Positions 29,489 through 37,613 are shown, numbered from the stretch's first letter. The stretch: 64,000 nucleotides of DNA from Streptomyces sp. Q6 (GCF_036967205.1 NZ_CP146022.1:6138001-6202000), one strand, 5' to 3'. The notes: generated by a model from the sequence alone, not told the origin. Translations and numbers: made by a program.

Positions 29489-29842
29489 TCAGCGGCGGGC
29501 CTCCTGGGCCGTCGCCCGCCGAACCGAGTAGCCCCAGTGCGTGAGCGACCGGACTACGGTCTCGGAGCCGATGGGGTTGGCGCTGTGCACGAAGACTGTG
29601 CCGATCCGGAAGGGCCGCTCGTTGAACGCGGCTTCTTCCATAAGGGTCACCACGGGCAGGATGCTGTCGTCGCCGCCGAGGTCGTGGTCGAGCCAGAGTT
29701 CGTCGATGAAGCTGTCGCGATGCTCTTGCAGGAGCTTGATTCCTTCCCCGCTGCTGCGCGCGATTCGTGTGGTCCAGGGCAGCGGTCGGAGGTCGTCTAT
29801 GCCGAGGATGACGGGCGCTCGCGTCGGCGGGTCTTCTGTCAC
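29489..29842 (-). CDS. cyclic-phosphate processing receiver-like (cREC) domain protein
   Basis: The 117-aa product contains DDLRPLPWTTRIARS and the conserved stretch DELWLDHDLGGDDSI, followed by VFVHSANPIGSETVVR. This fits the cREC receiver-like family predicted to act near cyclic phosphate or nucleotide signalling, but no role is established. It is the last gene before the integrated element and lies tail to tail with the 60-aa gene (3-bp gap). Confidence 0.7.
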   Translation of the reverse strand: MTEDPPTRAPVILGIDDLRPLPWTTRIARSSGEGIKLLQEHRDSFIDELWLDHDLGGDDSILPVVTLMEEAAFNERPFRIGTVFVHSANPIGSETVVRSLTHWGYSVRRATAQEARR

Positions 29843-30209
29843 CCGACCATTGTGGCGGCAGGTTTCCTCGGGGACCGGTCACGTCCGTGGATCACTTCAC
29901 ATCGCCGCCGGGAAAACCCGTGACCGACAGCAAGAACATCACCCCCCGTGGGCCAGGGCGGCGGGCAGCGTAGGAAGCAGTCGCGCGCCGAGTGACAGAA
30001 CGACGCACCGCAACCTCGACCGCCAGCTCGCGGCCGACAAGAAGGCGGAGCTGCTGCCCAAGACGCGCGAGAAGACGGGCGTGGCTGAGACGGGCGCAGG
30101 CGAGGCCACTGGGCAGGCGGGGGGACGACACCGCTGCGAACTGACGCGTCACTGGCGCCGCCGCTGAGGCCGCCAGTGACAGGGGGCAACGGGGACGACT
30201 CCAGGGCAT
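29843..30209 (+). other. chromosomal flank left of attL, possible gene remnant
   Basis: No intact gene was found in these 367 bp. One frame from about 29994 to 30167 encodes THRNLDRQLAADKKAELL..., charged and coding-like, but it lacks a usable start in frame, so it may be a decayed gene. CACTGGCG (30150-30157) pairs with CGCCAGTG (30171-30178). The segment 30170-30209 is related to 39905-39944 on the other side of the element. Confidence 0.45.
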
Positions 30210-30258
30210 GCCCGTTCGTCTGCGACACTGGTACAGCCATGCCTAAGCCCGGAGAACT
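30210..30258 (+). repeat. attL, 49-bp direct repeat
   Basis: This is identical to 39945-39993. It includes the sequence GACACTGGTACAGCC and the first codons of rlmN (MPKPGE), so the chromosomal target is the rlmN 5' end rather than a tRNA gene. Here the rlmN-like start leads into element sequence. Confidence 0.93.
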
Positions 30259-30279
30259 GGCAGTGATCCGGCACCAAAA

Positions 30280-30318
30280 AGGCCCCCGGCCTGCGCGTTT
30301 GGCGCGGATCAGGGGCCT
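30280..30318 (-). terminator. terminator after int
   Basis: On the minus strand AGGCCCC (30318-30312) pairs with GGGGCCT (30286-30280) and is followed by a T5 run. An inner GCGC stem may extend it. It ends the repSA-xis-int transcript before attL. Confidence 0.8.
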
Positions 30319-30326
30319 GTTTTGGC

Positions 30327-31589
30327 TTATGGGGCCGTCTCTGGGCCGTCAGGCTCGGGAGGCGGTGGCAGGAACACCCGGTCCACGGCGTTCCTGGTCC
30401 GCTCCTGGCTCGACGGCATCAGGTGGGCGTACACCCGCAGCGTCAGCGCCGGGTCGGTGTGTCCGAGGTACTGGCTTACGGCCTTGATGCTCTCCCCGGC
30501 GTCCAGGAGGACGGACGCGTAGAAGTGCCTCAACGCGTGCATGCCGTGCTCGCGTGCCGACTCGTACTTGCCGTCGGGCCCGGCGTGCGGGATGAGGCCA
30601 GCGAGCGCGAGAGCGGGCTTCCAGTCCTGCACGTTGAAGTTGCTGCGCCACACGATCCCGCCCGCGGAGTTCGTGAACAGGAGACGGGCCGTCACTTTCG
30701 GGCCGTCCGGCTTCCGCCACGGAAGCGTGATCTCAACCGGCTTGAAGGTGTCCATGTGGATGCGCAGCGCCTCAGCGACGTACGAAGGCAGCGGGACGTC
30801 TCGCTCCTTGCCGCACTTCGGCGGGGCGAACACGGCCTTGCCCCGGATGAGCTTCACCTGACGGACCACGCGAAGGGTGCCGCCCTCGAAGTCGATCGCT
30901 TCTTCAGCAAGCCCGACGATCTCGCCCTGGCGGAGGCCGCACCCGGCGCCCGTGTCCACCATGGTCCGGTAGCGCTGGGGGAGCGCTGCGCGAACGGCCT
31001 GCACCTGCGTGGGCAGCCATGGAACGACGCGCCGTCGCTCAGCAGTCGGCGGGCGGACGGACTTCGCAGAGCACGGGTTCCGGGAGAGGAGACCGTCGTC
31101 CACGGCTGCGCTCAGCACGGCACGAACGTCGCCGTAGATGTTGCGCGCGTAGGCGCCGCTCACTGCCGGGTTGGCCTCCAGGGCGCTGGTGAGCTGGCGG
31201 ATGTGCTCGGGGCGGAACGAGTCCAGCGGGCGTGTCCCGATCACCGGGAACGCGTGCAGTCGAAGCCGCTGCTCCGTGACGATCTGGCTCGACACGTCAG
31301 CGGTATGCGCCGTGAGCCACTTCTCGGCGTACTTCTTGAAGGTGATCCGAGCGGCGCGAGGATCGACGTAGTTGCCACGCGACATGTCCGAAGCAATGTC
31401 GATCAGCCATTGCTCCGCGAGCCGCTTCTGCCGGTCCGGAAAGCTCTTGGACTTCTCGGATCCGTCCGGCCCGATGTAGCGGGCGCGATAGCGGAGACCG
31501 ACGCCGTAGCGGTCGCTCTTGACCTTGACGGGCTTGCCGTCCGGGCCGGGCTCGACCTTGAACCAGCGGTCTTGGATGTGTCCGGCCAT
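30327..31589 (-). CDS. int: tyrosine site-specific integrase
   Basis: The 420-aa recombinase catalyses integration and excision between attP and the rlmN attB. The catalytic residues are visible as R in GCGLRQGEIVGL, H-R in HALRHFYAS, H in LGHTDPALT and Tyr in LRVYAHL. The N-terminal part has an AP2-like arm-binding region and a SAM-like core-binding domain (ITFKKYAEKWLTAH). ATG 31589 overlaps the xis stop by 1 bp. The gene ends next to attL, as expected for an AICE. Confidence 0.96.
   Translation of the reverse strand: MAGHIQDRWFKVEPGPDGKPVKVKSDRYGVGLRYRARYIGPDGSEKSKSFPDRQKRLAEQWLIDIASDMSRGNYVDPRAARITFKKYAEKWLTAHTADVSSQIVTEQRLRLHAFPVIGTRPLDSFRPEHIRQLTSALEANPAVSGAYARNIYGDVRAVLSAAVDDGLLSRNPCSAKSVRPPTAERRRVVPWLPTQVQAVRAALPQRYRTMVDTGAGCGLRQGEIVGLAEEAIDFEGGTLRVVRQVKLIRGKAVFAPPKCGKERDVPLPSYVAEALRIHMDTFKPVEITLPWRKPDGPKVTARLLFTNSAGGIVWRSNFNVQDWKPALALAGLIPHAGPDGKYESAREHGMHALRHFYASVLLDAGESIKAVSQYLGHTDPALTLRVYAHLMPSSQERTRNAVDRVFLPPPPEPDGPETAP
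30332..30350 (+). repeat. candidate integrase arm site, left
   Basis: GGGCCGTCTCTGGGCCGTC contains two GGGCCGTC units. It matches 39857-39875 at 18 of 19 positions, in the same orientation, and each copy lies about 70 bp inside its att core. That layout suggests arm-type binding sites for Int or Xis. The left copy is within the 3' end of int. Confidence 0.5.
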
Positions 31590-31786
31590 CAGGCGGCGGC
31601 TCCTTCCATGAGGGAACCGACCCAGGCGCGGACGTCGGCGGGGTCGAAACGAAGGTGCCGGCCGACGCGGAATCCCTTCGGACCCGTGCGCTTGCGCCGC
31701 CACTGGTAGACGGTCTCGACCGAGACGCCCAGGAGTTCGGCGACGTCAACAGGGGTCATGTAGCGGTCGGGCAAGGCGTGCTGCAT
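31589..31786 (-). CDS. xis: excisionase, helix-turn-helix
   Basis: The 65-aa product has a MerR-type winged-helix motif (MTPVDVAELLGVSVETVYQW; GRHLRFDPADVRAWV), standard for AICE Xis proteins that direct Int toward excision. ATG 31786 is 10 bp from AAGGAG; upstream GTG codons at 31792 and 31795 are too close to it. It overlaps the end of repSA and the start of int, giving a coupled operon. Confidence 0.9.
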   Translation of the reverse strand: MQHALPDRYMTPVDVAELLGVSVETVYQWRRKRTGPKGFRVGRHLRFDPADVRAWVGSLMEGAAA

Positions 31787-31788
31787 CG

Positions 31789-33177
31789 TCACCACTCCTT
31801 CTCGTCTGCCAGGTCTGCAAGTGCCTCGCGTGCTGTCTCGCGGTTCAGTTGGAGGTCACGCCGGATGTTGGAGGCGAGCCAGGACTCACCCGGGGTGTGG
31901 CCATGTCCGGCGTAGGCCCAGTGGGCGAGCGTGAGCGTGGTCTCCTCGGGGATCTCGTCCGGGTCGGGCAAGCCGAGGGCTGCGCGGTGCTGGGCGGCGC
32001 GGTAGTCGGCGCGGACTTGGCGGAGGGCGCCGAGGGTGGTGGAGAAGCGGCGGGACTTGGTGGAGAAGTGGCCGCGGAAGCCGAGCATGTGGGCCCAGTC
32101 GCGGAGCTTGCGGTCCGGGTAGGAGGCGTGCAGGTCGAGACAGGCCTCGATCAGGCGGCGTGGGTGGTCGGGCACGTCGAGGAGGACCAAGGCCTCCTTG
32201 TTGCCGATGCGGCGGTCGACGGTGCCGGTGGTCTCGGCGGCTTTAGTGGCGTACTTGGCCACGTAGGAGGCGACGGCCTGTTCGGTGATTTCGGAGCCGT
32301 CGCCGAAGGCTTTGATGGGCTGGACGTCGAGCCGGTCGCCCCAGCCGAAGACGCGGGCGGGGTGGTCGCCGGAGGCGTCCAAGTCGACGCGGACGCGAGC
32401 AGCTGCAGCGCGGATCGCGTCGGTCAGGAGCGAGAGCGTGGCCCAGTGCGGGGGAGGGGAGTCGGGACCGTCCGGGCCGTCGAAGCGGATCACGGCGTGA
32501 AAGTGGATCGCGCCACGCTTCTGGTACTCGGCGACCTTGCCGAAGGAGAGCCGGGACTGTTCCTTTGCCGCCTTCTGGGTGAGTCCGGCGCGGGCGGCGA
32601 TCTCGCGGCGGAGGTAGATCGTGAAGTAGCGCCACAGGTCGGAGGCGTGGTTGTTCCAGAGCACCGAGCCCGCGTAGTCGTAGGTGTCCGGGTCGAGGGG
32701 CGTGCCCAACTCGGCTGCGTCTTCCAGGTGCCGGATGCCGCAGCGGCACGGGCGGGTGCCGGGCCGGTTGTGCACGGGGCCGAAGCTCGGGGCGGTGAGC
32801 GTGGCGAAGACGCGGGGGTGCTCGCGCAGGGTGCGTGGGGTGCCCTTGTCGGGGTCGCCGACGAGTCCGGCGCGGATCAGGTGGTAGGTGTCGCCCGCGT
32901 AGGTCCAGGCGCAGGACGGGCAGCGCGAGGCACGGCGGTTGCCGCAGGCGACCCGGAGCCGTCCGCCGGGCTCGGTGTCGGTCGAGTAGCTGTAGAGGAC
33001 CTGGCCGGTGGTGCGGTCGCGGGTGACGGTGGCGCCCTGGAGGTGGATGGGGTCGGTGCAGCCGCCGGTCCGGCGGATCTGGTCTTGGATGCGGTCGAAG
33101 CCCGGGGACCCGGCGACCCTCAGCACGTCGGCGAGGGTGGCCGGGTCCAGGCCCGCCATGGCGGCGGAGTCGGTCAT
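31789..33177 (-). CDS. repSA: rolling-circle replication initiator RepSA
   Basis: The 462-aa protein resembles pSAM2 RepSA. The HUH metal motif is in GAIHFHAVIRFDG near residue 215, and candidate nicking tyrosines are in VASYVAKYATK. A Cys-rich part (CGNRRASRCPSCAW, CRCGIRH) lies in the N-terminal third. It would nick the double-strand origin and start rolling-circle replication after excision. It heads the repSA-xis-int operon. Confidence 0.92.
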   Translation of the reverse strand: MTDSAAMAGLDPATLADVLRVAGSPGFDRIQDQIRRTGGCTDPIHLQGATVTRDRTTGQVLYSYSTDTEPGGRLRVACGNRRASRCPSCAWTYAGDTYHLIRAGLVGDPDKGTPRTLREHPRVFATLTAPSFGPVHNRPGTRPCRCGIRHLEDAAELGTPLDPDTYDYAGSVLWNNHASDLWRYFTIYLRREIAARAGLTQKAAKEQSRLSFGKVAEYQKRGAIHFHAVIRFDGPDGPDSPPPHWATLSLLTDAIRAAAARVRVDLDASGDHPARVFGWGDRLDVQPIKAFGDGSEITEQAVASYVAKYATKAAETTGTVDRRIGNKEALVLLDVPDHPRRLIEACLDLHASYPDRKLRDWAHMLGFRGHFSTKSRRFSTTLGALRQVRADYRAAQHRAALGLPDPDEIPEETTLTLAHWAYAGHGHTPGESWLASNIRRDLQLNRETAREALADLADEKEW

Positions 33178-33184
33178 CGGCAGG

Positions 33185-33367
33185 TCACCGGCCCGCGCGT
33201 GCGAGGGCGGCGCGGGTGGTGTGGCCGTGGCCGTTGCAGGTGCGGCAGGTGGCGGTGAGGATCTGGCGGGAGCCGTCGCGGTTGCGGAGGCCGGTGGTGA
33301 TCGCGACGGCGGGGAAGCCGTCGCAGTCGGCGCAGATGCGTGCGCGGGCAGGGGTGGGCTGGGCCAT
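33185..33367 (-). CDS. small Cys-rich AICE protein
   Basis: The 60-aa product has CADCDGF near the N-terminus and CRTCNGHGHTT near the C-terminus, a DnaJ-like zinc-finger pattern. Short proteins of this type commonly sit just upstream of repSA in AICEs; no function is known to me. It ends 7 bp before repSA. Confidence 0.7.
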   Translation of the reverse strand: MAQPTPARARICADCDGFPAVAITTGLRNRDGSRQILTATCRTCNGHGHTTRAALARAGR

Positions 33368-33458
33368 GATGGATGTTCCTTCCGGATCTGTTGGTTCGGG
33401 CAGGAGTCACGGCTCCGGAGCGGACGAAACTTGGCGGTAGAGGCCGCTCCGGGGCCGG

Positions 33459-33779
33459 TCAGCGGTTCTTGATCTCGCTGTTGATGAGCGAGCGGACGAC
33501 GAGCGCGACGAGCGCGAGCGACCCGGCGGTGATGGCGACCGCGAGGAGCATGGAGACCAGCACGGTGCCGACAACGAGCACGGCCGCAGTGCCGCCGCCG
33601 ACGAGCAGCGCGATCGAGCCGGGGGTGAGTTGCACGGTGGGCCGGTTGGTCGCGGCCGGGGCAGGGTGCTGGCAGGAGCAGGCGGCCGGGGCGTGCTGGT
33701 GACCGTCCACGGCCGTGGTGCCGAGCGGGATGATCTGGCCGGTGGGCTGGTCGTTGACCGGGATCTTCGGGGTGAACAC
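33459..33779 (-). CDS. SpdD-like spread protein
   Basis: The 106-aa product has a hydrophilic His/Cys-containing N-terminus (HQHAPAACSCQHPAPA) and a long hydrophobic segment (IALLVGGGTAAVLVVGTVLV, continuing through AITAGSLALVALVV). This matches SpdD-type proteins of Streptomyces plasmids and AICEs that promote intramycelial spread. GTG 33779 follows GGAAGGGAGTACCGCC. Confidence 0.75.
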   Translation of the reverse strand: MFTPKIPVNDQPTGQIIPLGTTAVDGHQHAPAACSCQHPAPAATNRPTVQLTPGSIALLVGGGTAAVLVVGTVLVSMLLAVAITAGSLALVALVVRSLINSEIKNR

Positions 33780-33804
33780 GGGCGGTACTCCCTTCCGGGG
33801 CAGG

Positions 33805-33960
33805 TCAGTTGATGAGGGAGCCGACGGCGGGGCCGAGGAAGCTGTCGGCGATCAGGTAGCCGCCGAGCAGGAGCAGGACCACAAGCCAGATCGGCGGGCG
33901 GGTGAGCTTGATCCCGAGCCATCCGACGACGATCAGAGCGAGCCAGAGCGGGACGTCCAC
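33805..33960 (-). CDS. 51-aa membrane protein, SpdC-like position
   Basis: The gene encodes MDVPLWLALIVVGWLGIKL...IN and is almost entirely one or two hydrophobic segments (LALIVVGWLGI; WLVVLLLLGGYLIADSFLG). It has a clear ribosome site (TAGGAGACCGCC) before GTG 33960. It lies between spdD and the 62-aa transfer protein with short gaps, so it is probably another spread protein. Strong codon continuity supports it. Confidence 0.7.
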   Translation of the reverse strand: MDVPLWLALIVVGWLGIKLTRPPIWLVVLLLLGGYLIADSFLGPAVGSLIN

Positions 33961-33969
33961 GGCGGTCTC

Positions 33970-34158
33970 CTAGGCGGTGCAGCGGTGGGTACGGGCGGCG
34001 AGTTCGGCGGCGGAGCGGTTGTCGTACTCCGTGGAGAAGTCACAGCGGGGCGCGGTGCAGGCGGCGGCGTGGCGCTCGCGGCCGCGCCCGTCGAAGAAGG
34101 TGGCGACCTGGACGGGGCCGATCTTCTGTACGTTGCGGAAGCGCCGGTATGCGGTCAT
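33970..34158 (-). CDS. mobile element transfer protein
   Basis: The 62-aa product (MTAYRRFRNVQKIGPVQVAT...CTAPRCDFSTEYD...RTHRC) matches a short protein found in most Streptomyces AICEs and annotated as mobile element transfer protein. ATG 34158 is chosen because AAAGGA lies upstream; the frame is open to 34185. Three Cys residues could bind metal. Confidence 0.8.
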   Translation of the reverse strand: MTAYRRFRNVQKIGPVQVATFFDGRGRERHAAACTAPRCDFSTEYDNRSAAELAARTHRCTA

Positions 34159-34177
34159 ATCGGGACGTCCTTTCTGG

Positions 34178-34852
34178 TCAGGCAAGTTGGAGGTGGGCGG
34201 CGATCGATTCGACGACCGGCGCGGGAAGCCCGAGCTGGGCTCGCAGGTTGGCGACCGGGAGCGGACTGCCGGTGGTCGCGCGGTGGTGGTCGGCGAGCTT
34301 GCGGGCGTGGTCCAGGAGTGCCGGCGGAACGCTCGCCGGGAGGGGCGCGGGCTCCTGGGCCGGTTCGGCAGCCGGGAGTTCCTGGGCGGCCGGTTCGGGG
34401 AGTTCGGGTGTGCTGTCGGTGCGGTGCAGGTCGACCGCGGGCACCTCTTCGGTCGGCTCCGGCGCGGCAGGCACTGGGGCCGGGGTGGTCTCGGTCGGGG
34501 TGTGGACCAGGAGCGTGCCGCCGAGGAAGGCGAGCGCGGGCCATCCGGCGACGACGATCCGCAGCCAGGCCGGGACGTTGGCCAGGTCGAGGAGTCCGGC
34601 GGTGGCGATGTTCGCGCCGAGTGAGGCGAACAGGGCGATCACGAACCAGGCCCAGGCGGCGCGGTCGCGGCGGCTTGTGCGCAGGCGGCGCCAGGCCGCG
34701 ACGAGGAGCAGGTCGACGCTGATCGGGTAGGCCCAGGCCTTCCAGCCGGACTGTCCGGCGGCGTCGGCCAGGTCGTGCAGGTGGGAGAAGGACAGGGCTC
34801 CGGCGATCACGGCTTGGATGAGTACGGCGTCCAGGCGGATCGAGCGGTTCAC
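34178..34852 (-). CDS. DUF2637 membrane protein (SpdB-like)
   Basis: The product has about four hydrophobic helices in its first 120 residues (LIQAVIAGALSFSHLHDLA; WFVIALFASLGANIATAG), followed by a Pro/Glu-rich linker and a C-terminal helical domain (LLDHARKLADHHR). DUF2637 proteins are linked to transfer and spread. AGGAGG at 34862-34867 fits GTG 34852 (8-bp spacing) better than ATG 34858 or GTG 34861. Confidence 0.82.
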   Translation of the reverse strand: MNRSIRLDAVLIQAVIAGALSFSHLHDLADAAGQSGWKAWAYPISVDLLLVAAWRRLRTSRRDRAAWAWFVIALFASLGANIATAGLLDLANVPAWLRIVVAGWPALAFLGGTLLVHTPTETTPAPVPAAPEPTEEVPAVDLHRTDSTPELPEPAAQELPAAEPAQEPAPLPASVPPALLDHARKLADHHRATTGSPLPVANLRAQLGLPAPVVESIAAHLQLA

Positions 34853-34989
34853 CGTCATCACCTCCTAGCAGGGGTGGGGCCGAGCGGGGCGGGGAGCAGT
34901 GCTCCGGCCGCCCGGCTTCGGCGGATTCAGGCATGGGTGGGGTAGGGACCTGGCGCGAGGCGGTCGCGCCGACCGGAGAGCGGGGAGTG

Positions 34990-36327
34990 TCAGGGGAACG
35001 CGGGTGCCGTCGTCGGCATGGGCGGGATCGTCGGCGCCGGGACCGAAACGGCCGGCCGGAAGGGCGCCAGGGCCGGAAGGTCCGGGATCAGGTGGGCGAA
35101 CTCGCGGCAAGCGGCCACGGTTTCGTCGACCGAGGTGTACGGGGTTCGGATGCGACCCCAGCCGCCGGAGGCGTCGGCGGCAACGGCCTGCCCGGGCCGG
35201 TCGGCGGGGATCGTGCACGCGGCCGGGACGGACTCCGGGGCCACGTCGTTCAGACCCATCTCTGCCGTCTGCTTGTCGTTGACGCGGTGCACCACGCGGC
35301 CGGTGAGCTGGGCCCGGAGCATGGTGGCACCCTTGCCGAGTTCGGAGCCGAAGCGCTGCCCGCAGATCTCCAGGTAGATGCCGACCGCGCGGGAGAGCTG
35401 GGCAAGGCGGATCAGGCCGGTGACGATGCGCTCGCGGCGTTCCTCGTCCTTCTTGGAGGATGTCAGGAAGAGTTCCGCGATCTCGTCGACCAGGACCACG
35501 ACCGGCGCCGGGCGCAGTTCCTCGGGCAGTTCCCACAGGTCTGAGACGCCGTGCTTGGCCAGCAGGTCGAAGCGGTCTTCCATCTCCGCCACCAGCACGT
35601 CGACCAGCGAAGCGGCGTCGTCGGGGTTGGTCGCCAGCGCGGACAGGCGGGGGGCGTAGCGGGACTGCTCGACCCCGCGCTTGCAGTCCATCCCGACCAG
35701 GGCGACGGGCAGTTGAGCGAGGCCCTTGATCAGGTTGCGCTGGTACATGGACTTCCCCGACTGGTTCGCGCCGAGGGTCAGCGCGTGCGGGATCTCGCGG
35801 TAGTCCCGCACATACGCCGTACCGTCGTCCCGGAGCGCGACTGGCACCACCAGATCGAGCGGGGCCGTCTTCTTCGGCATCTGTACCCGGTGCAGCAGGT
35901 CGTGCCCGGTCATCCGCAGTTCGACATAGCCCGGCTTCTTGGCGATCACGTGGACCGAGTGGACGCCCCAGGCGTGCCGCAGTCGCTCGGAGGCGGCGGC
36001 CAGGTCGGCGGGCTCCAGACCGGCGGGAAGCCGCAGCGTGACCCGAAGCCCAGTCGACGTGCCCCGCACGCGGCGGATCTTGGGAGCCACCGGCCGAACC
36101 TCGTGGCGGGCGACCCGGCGGGACATGAACGCCCGCAGTCCCGACGGCTGCACGGTCAGCCCGCACACATCCATCGTGTTCCGGTAGGAGAAAGCGAACC
36201 GGCCCCAGGTCATCGGAAGGCCCACGGCCGCCCAGTAGAGGCGCGGAGCCTTGTACTTGGCGTAGGTGACGCCTCCGGCGCCCGCTATGGCGCCCGACGC
36301 CTCGAACCACACGGCCAGGTCAGCCAC
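34990..36327 (-). CDS. traSA: FtsK/SpoIIIE-type conjugal translocase TraSA/TraB
   Basis: This 445-aa ATPase moves double-stranded element DNA between hyphae. Walker A is TLGANQSGKSMYQ near residue 200 and Walker B is VVVLVDEIAELFL. The N-terminal 60 residues contain hydrophobic stretches. It lies between the SCO3933-type regulator gene and the spread genes on the same strand, so it is probably read from the operator-controlled promoter near 36700. A clt site was not identified. Confidence 0.92.
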   Translation of the reverse strand: MADLAVWFEASGAIAGAGGVTYAKYKAPRLYWAAVGLPMTWGRFAFSYRNTMDVCGLTVQPSGLRAFMSRRVARHEVRPVAPKIRRVRGTSTGLRVTLRLPAGLEPADLAAASERLRHAWGVHSVHVIAKKPGYVELRMTGHDLLHRVQMPKKTAPLDLVVPVALRDDGTAYVRDYREIPHALTLGANQSGKSMYQRNLIKGLAQLPVALVGMDCKRGVEQSRYAPRLSALATNPDDAASLVDVLVAEMEDRFDLLAKHGVSDLWELPEELRPAPVVVLVDEIAELFLTSSKKDEERRERIVTGLIRLAQLSRAVGIYLEICGQRFGSELGKGATMLRAQLTGRVVHRVNDKQTAEMGLNDVAPESVPAACTIPADRPGQAVAADASGGWGRIRTPYTSVDETVAACREFAHLIPDLPALAPFRPAVSVPAPTIPPMPTTAPAFP

Positions 36328-36330
36328 GGC

Positions 36331-36663
36331 TCAGACCCCCGACGTGATCGCGATCGCGCGGAACGAGATGCCGTGCCGCTTCTCGCCGTTGAAGGTGTTC
36401 TCCCAGTCGCGGGCCTTGAGCCCGGTAACCCGGACCGGCGTGCCCGGCGCGAGGCCCTCGGGGATGCCCGTCTCCGGCACGGTCACCTGGTAGAGGTTGC
36501 CCTCTCCCTCGTCCGAGACCAGCAGGCCCACCGTCGACAGCGCCACGCTCGGGTTGTCCCGGTCCATGGCCCGCTCACCGGTCTTCTTGTTGATGAGCTT
36601 CGGCTCCGGCGCGGTCGCCACGAACACAACAGCGGTCTGAAGGTCGATCTTGAAGGACGGCAT
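36331..36663 (-). CDS. SCO3933-family AICE regulatory protein
   Basis: The 110-aa product (MPSFKIDLQTAVVFVATAPEP...) belongs to a small family found at this place in Streptomyces AICEs. It may correspond to Pra, the activator of rep-xis-int in pSAM2, but that equivalence is inferred from position and size. ATG 36663 follows GAGGAGACGCA. It heads the leftward tra operon. Confidence 0.75.
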   Translation of the reverse strand: MPSFKIDLQTAVVFVATAPEPKLINKKTGERAMDRDNPSVALSTVGLLVSDEGEGNLYQVTVPETGIPEGLAPGTPVRVTGLKARDWENTFNGEKRHGISFRAIAITSGV

Positions 36664-36694
36664 TGCGTCTCCTCTATACGAGCTTTTCTCCTGC

Positions 36695-36710
36695 ACTCAT
36701 GTACAGGAGT
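36695..36710 (+). promoter_or_regulatory. operator O1 (KorSA-type)
   Basis: ACTCATGTACAGGAGT is an imperfect palindrome about 32 bp upstream of the SCO3933-type gene. It shares 15 of 16 positions with the perfect copy at 36731-36746. Confidence 0.7.
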
Positions 36711-36730
36711 TATGAGTAGAAGAGTGCCCA

Positions 36731-36746
36731 ACTCATGTACATGAGT
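36731..36746 (+). promoter_or_regulatory. operator O2 (KorSA-type), perfect palindrome
   Basis: ACTCATGTACATGAGT is a perfect 16-bp palindrome, 36 bp from O1 centre to centre. Together O1 and O2 cover the promoter region of the leftward transfer genes and lie downstream of the repressor gene. Confidence 0.75.
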
Positions 36747-36797
36747 CAAGCAAGCAGGGTTGCCGCGCTTGGAGTTGGCCGAAATATGGTTCGGCTG

Positions 36798-37577
36798 TCA
36801 GTCCCGCGCGGCGAAGCGATAGTCCAAAACGAACTGGTCAGCGGCCATGATCGTGTCGCAGACCTCCACTACCCGATCTCCGTCCGTGATCGCGTTCCGG
36901 ACAAGGTGAATCACGGGTGCTCCCGGGCTCAGAGCCAAGGCGGAGCCCTCGGCCTTCGTCGCGAGGCGAGCGCTGACGGTCTCGACGAACTCGGCAAGCA
37001 GGTGGCCGTGCTCCTCCAGCCGGGCGTAGATGCCGCCGCCTCCGGGGTTGTCGGCGAACATCTCGGGGATGTCCTTCACCACGTCCCACGGCAGGTAGGA
37101 GGTCGCTTCTTCGGTAGGAACGCCATCCCGGAAGTAACGACGCTTGCGGGCGAGGACCTTCGAGCCCGCCGGCACTTCGAGCCGCTCAGCGATTTCCGCC
37201 GGTGCATCAACCGGCCCGACGAACAACACGTTCACCGACGGCACTCCGCCCGACCGCTCCGCCTCGGCGAGATAAGCAGCCTTCCCGGCCTTCCGGTGGG
37301 CCCTACGGAAGCGATCGGAAGACTTCCGCTGCACTGGCGGGCGCGAGCGCACGAAGGAACCGCGCCCGTGGTGGGTCTCGATCAACTGAGTAGCGCGGAG
37401 CTCGGCCACGGCCTTGCGCACGGTGCCGGACGCGACTCCGTATCGAGCCATCAAGTCCGATTCGCTAGGCACAGGAGACCCAGGTTCAAGCGTGCCCGCT
37501 TGGATCTGAGCGGCCAGGTCGTCCGCAATCTGTAGGTACTTCGCCTTCGCTGAAGACGCCACGCTGTCACTCGCCAT
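36798..37577 (-). CDS. korSA: GntR-family repressor, KorSA-like
   Basis: The 259-aa protein has an N-terminal GntR winged helix (YLQIADDLAAQIQAGTLEPG; YGVASGTVRKAVAELRATQ) and a C-terminal UTRA domain (VLARKRRYFRDGVPTEEATSYLP). In pSAM2 KorSA silences the replication and transfer activator and its own gene. ATG 37577 lies 20 bp from operator O3, supporting autoregulation. Another GntR role is unlikely given the operator copies around it. Confidence 0.85.
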   Translation of the reverse strand: MASDSVASSAKAKYLQIADDLAAQIQAGTLEPGSPVPSESDLMARYGVASGTVRKAVAELRATQLIETHHGRGSFVRSRPPVQRKSSDRFRRAHRKAGKAAYLAEAERSGGVPSVNVLFVGPVDAPAEIAERLEVPAGSKVLARKRRYFRDGVPTEEATSYLPWDVVKDIPEMFADNPGGGGIYARLEEHGHLLAEFVETVSARLATKAEGSALALSPGAPVIHLVRNAITDGDRVVEVCDTIMAADQFVLDYRFAARD

Positions 37578-37597
37578 AGTCCTACAGTCTCTCCTAT

Positions 37598-37613
37598 TCT
37601 CCTGTACATGAGT
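37598..37613 (+). promoter_or_regulatory. operator O3 between korSA and the Nudix gene
   Basis: TCTCCTGTACATGAGT is the reverse-oriented counterpart of O1 (ACTCATGTACAGGAGA on the minus strand). It covers the Nudix start codon (37608-37610). TATTCT at 37595-37600 could be a -10 box for a leaderless Nudix transcript, so repressor binding would block initiation directly. Confidence 0.7.

Noticed and set aside
30210-30258. tRNA gene as integration target
   Set aside because: The repeat contains the rlmN start codon and no tRNA fold or CCA-proximal T-arm motif.
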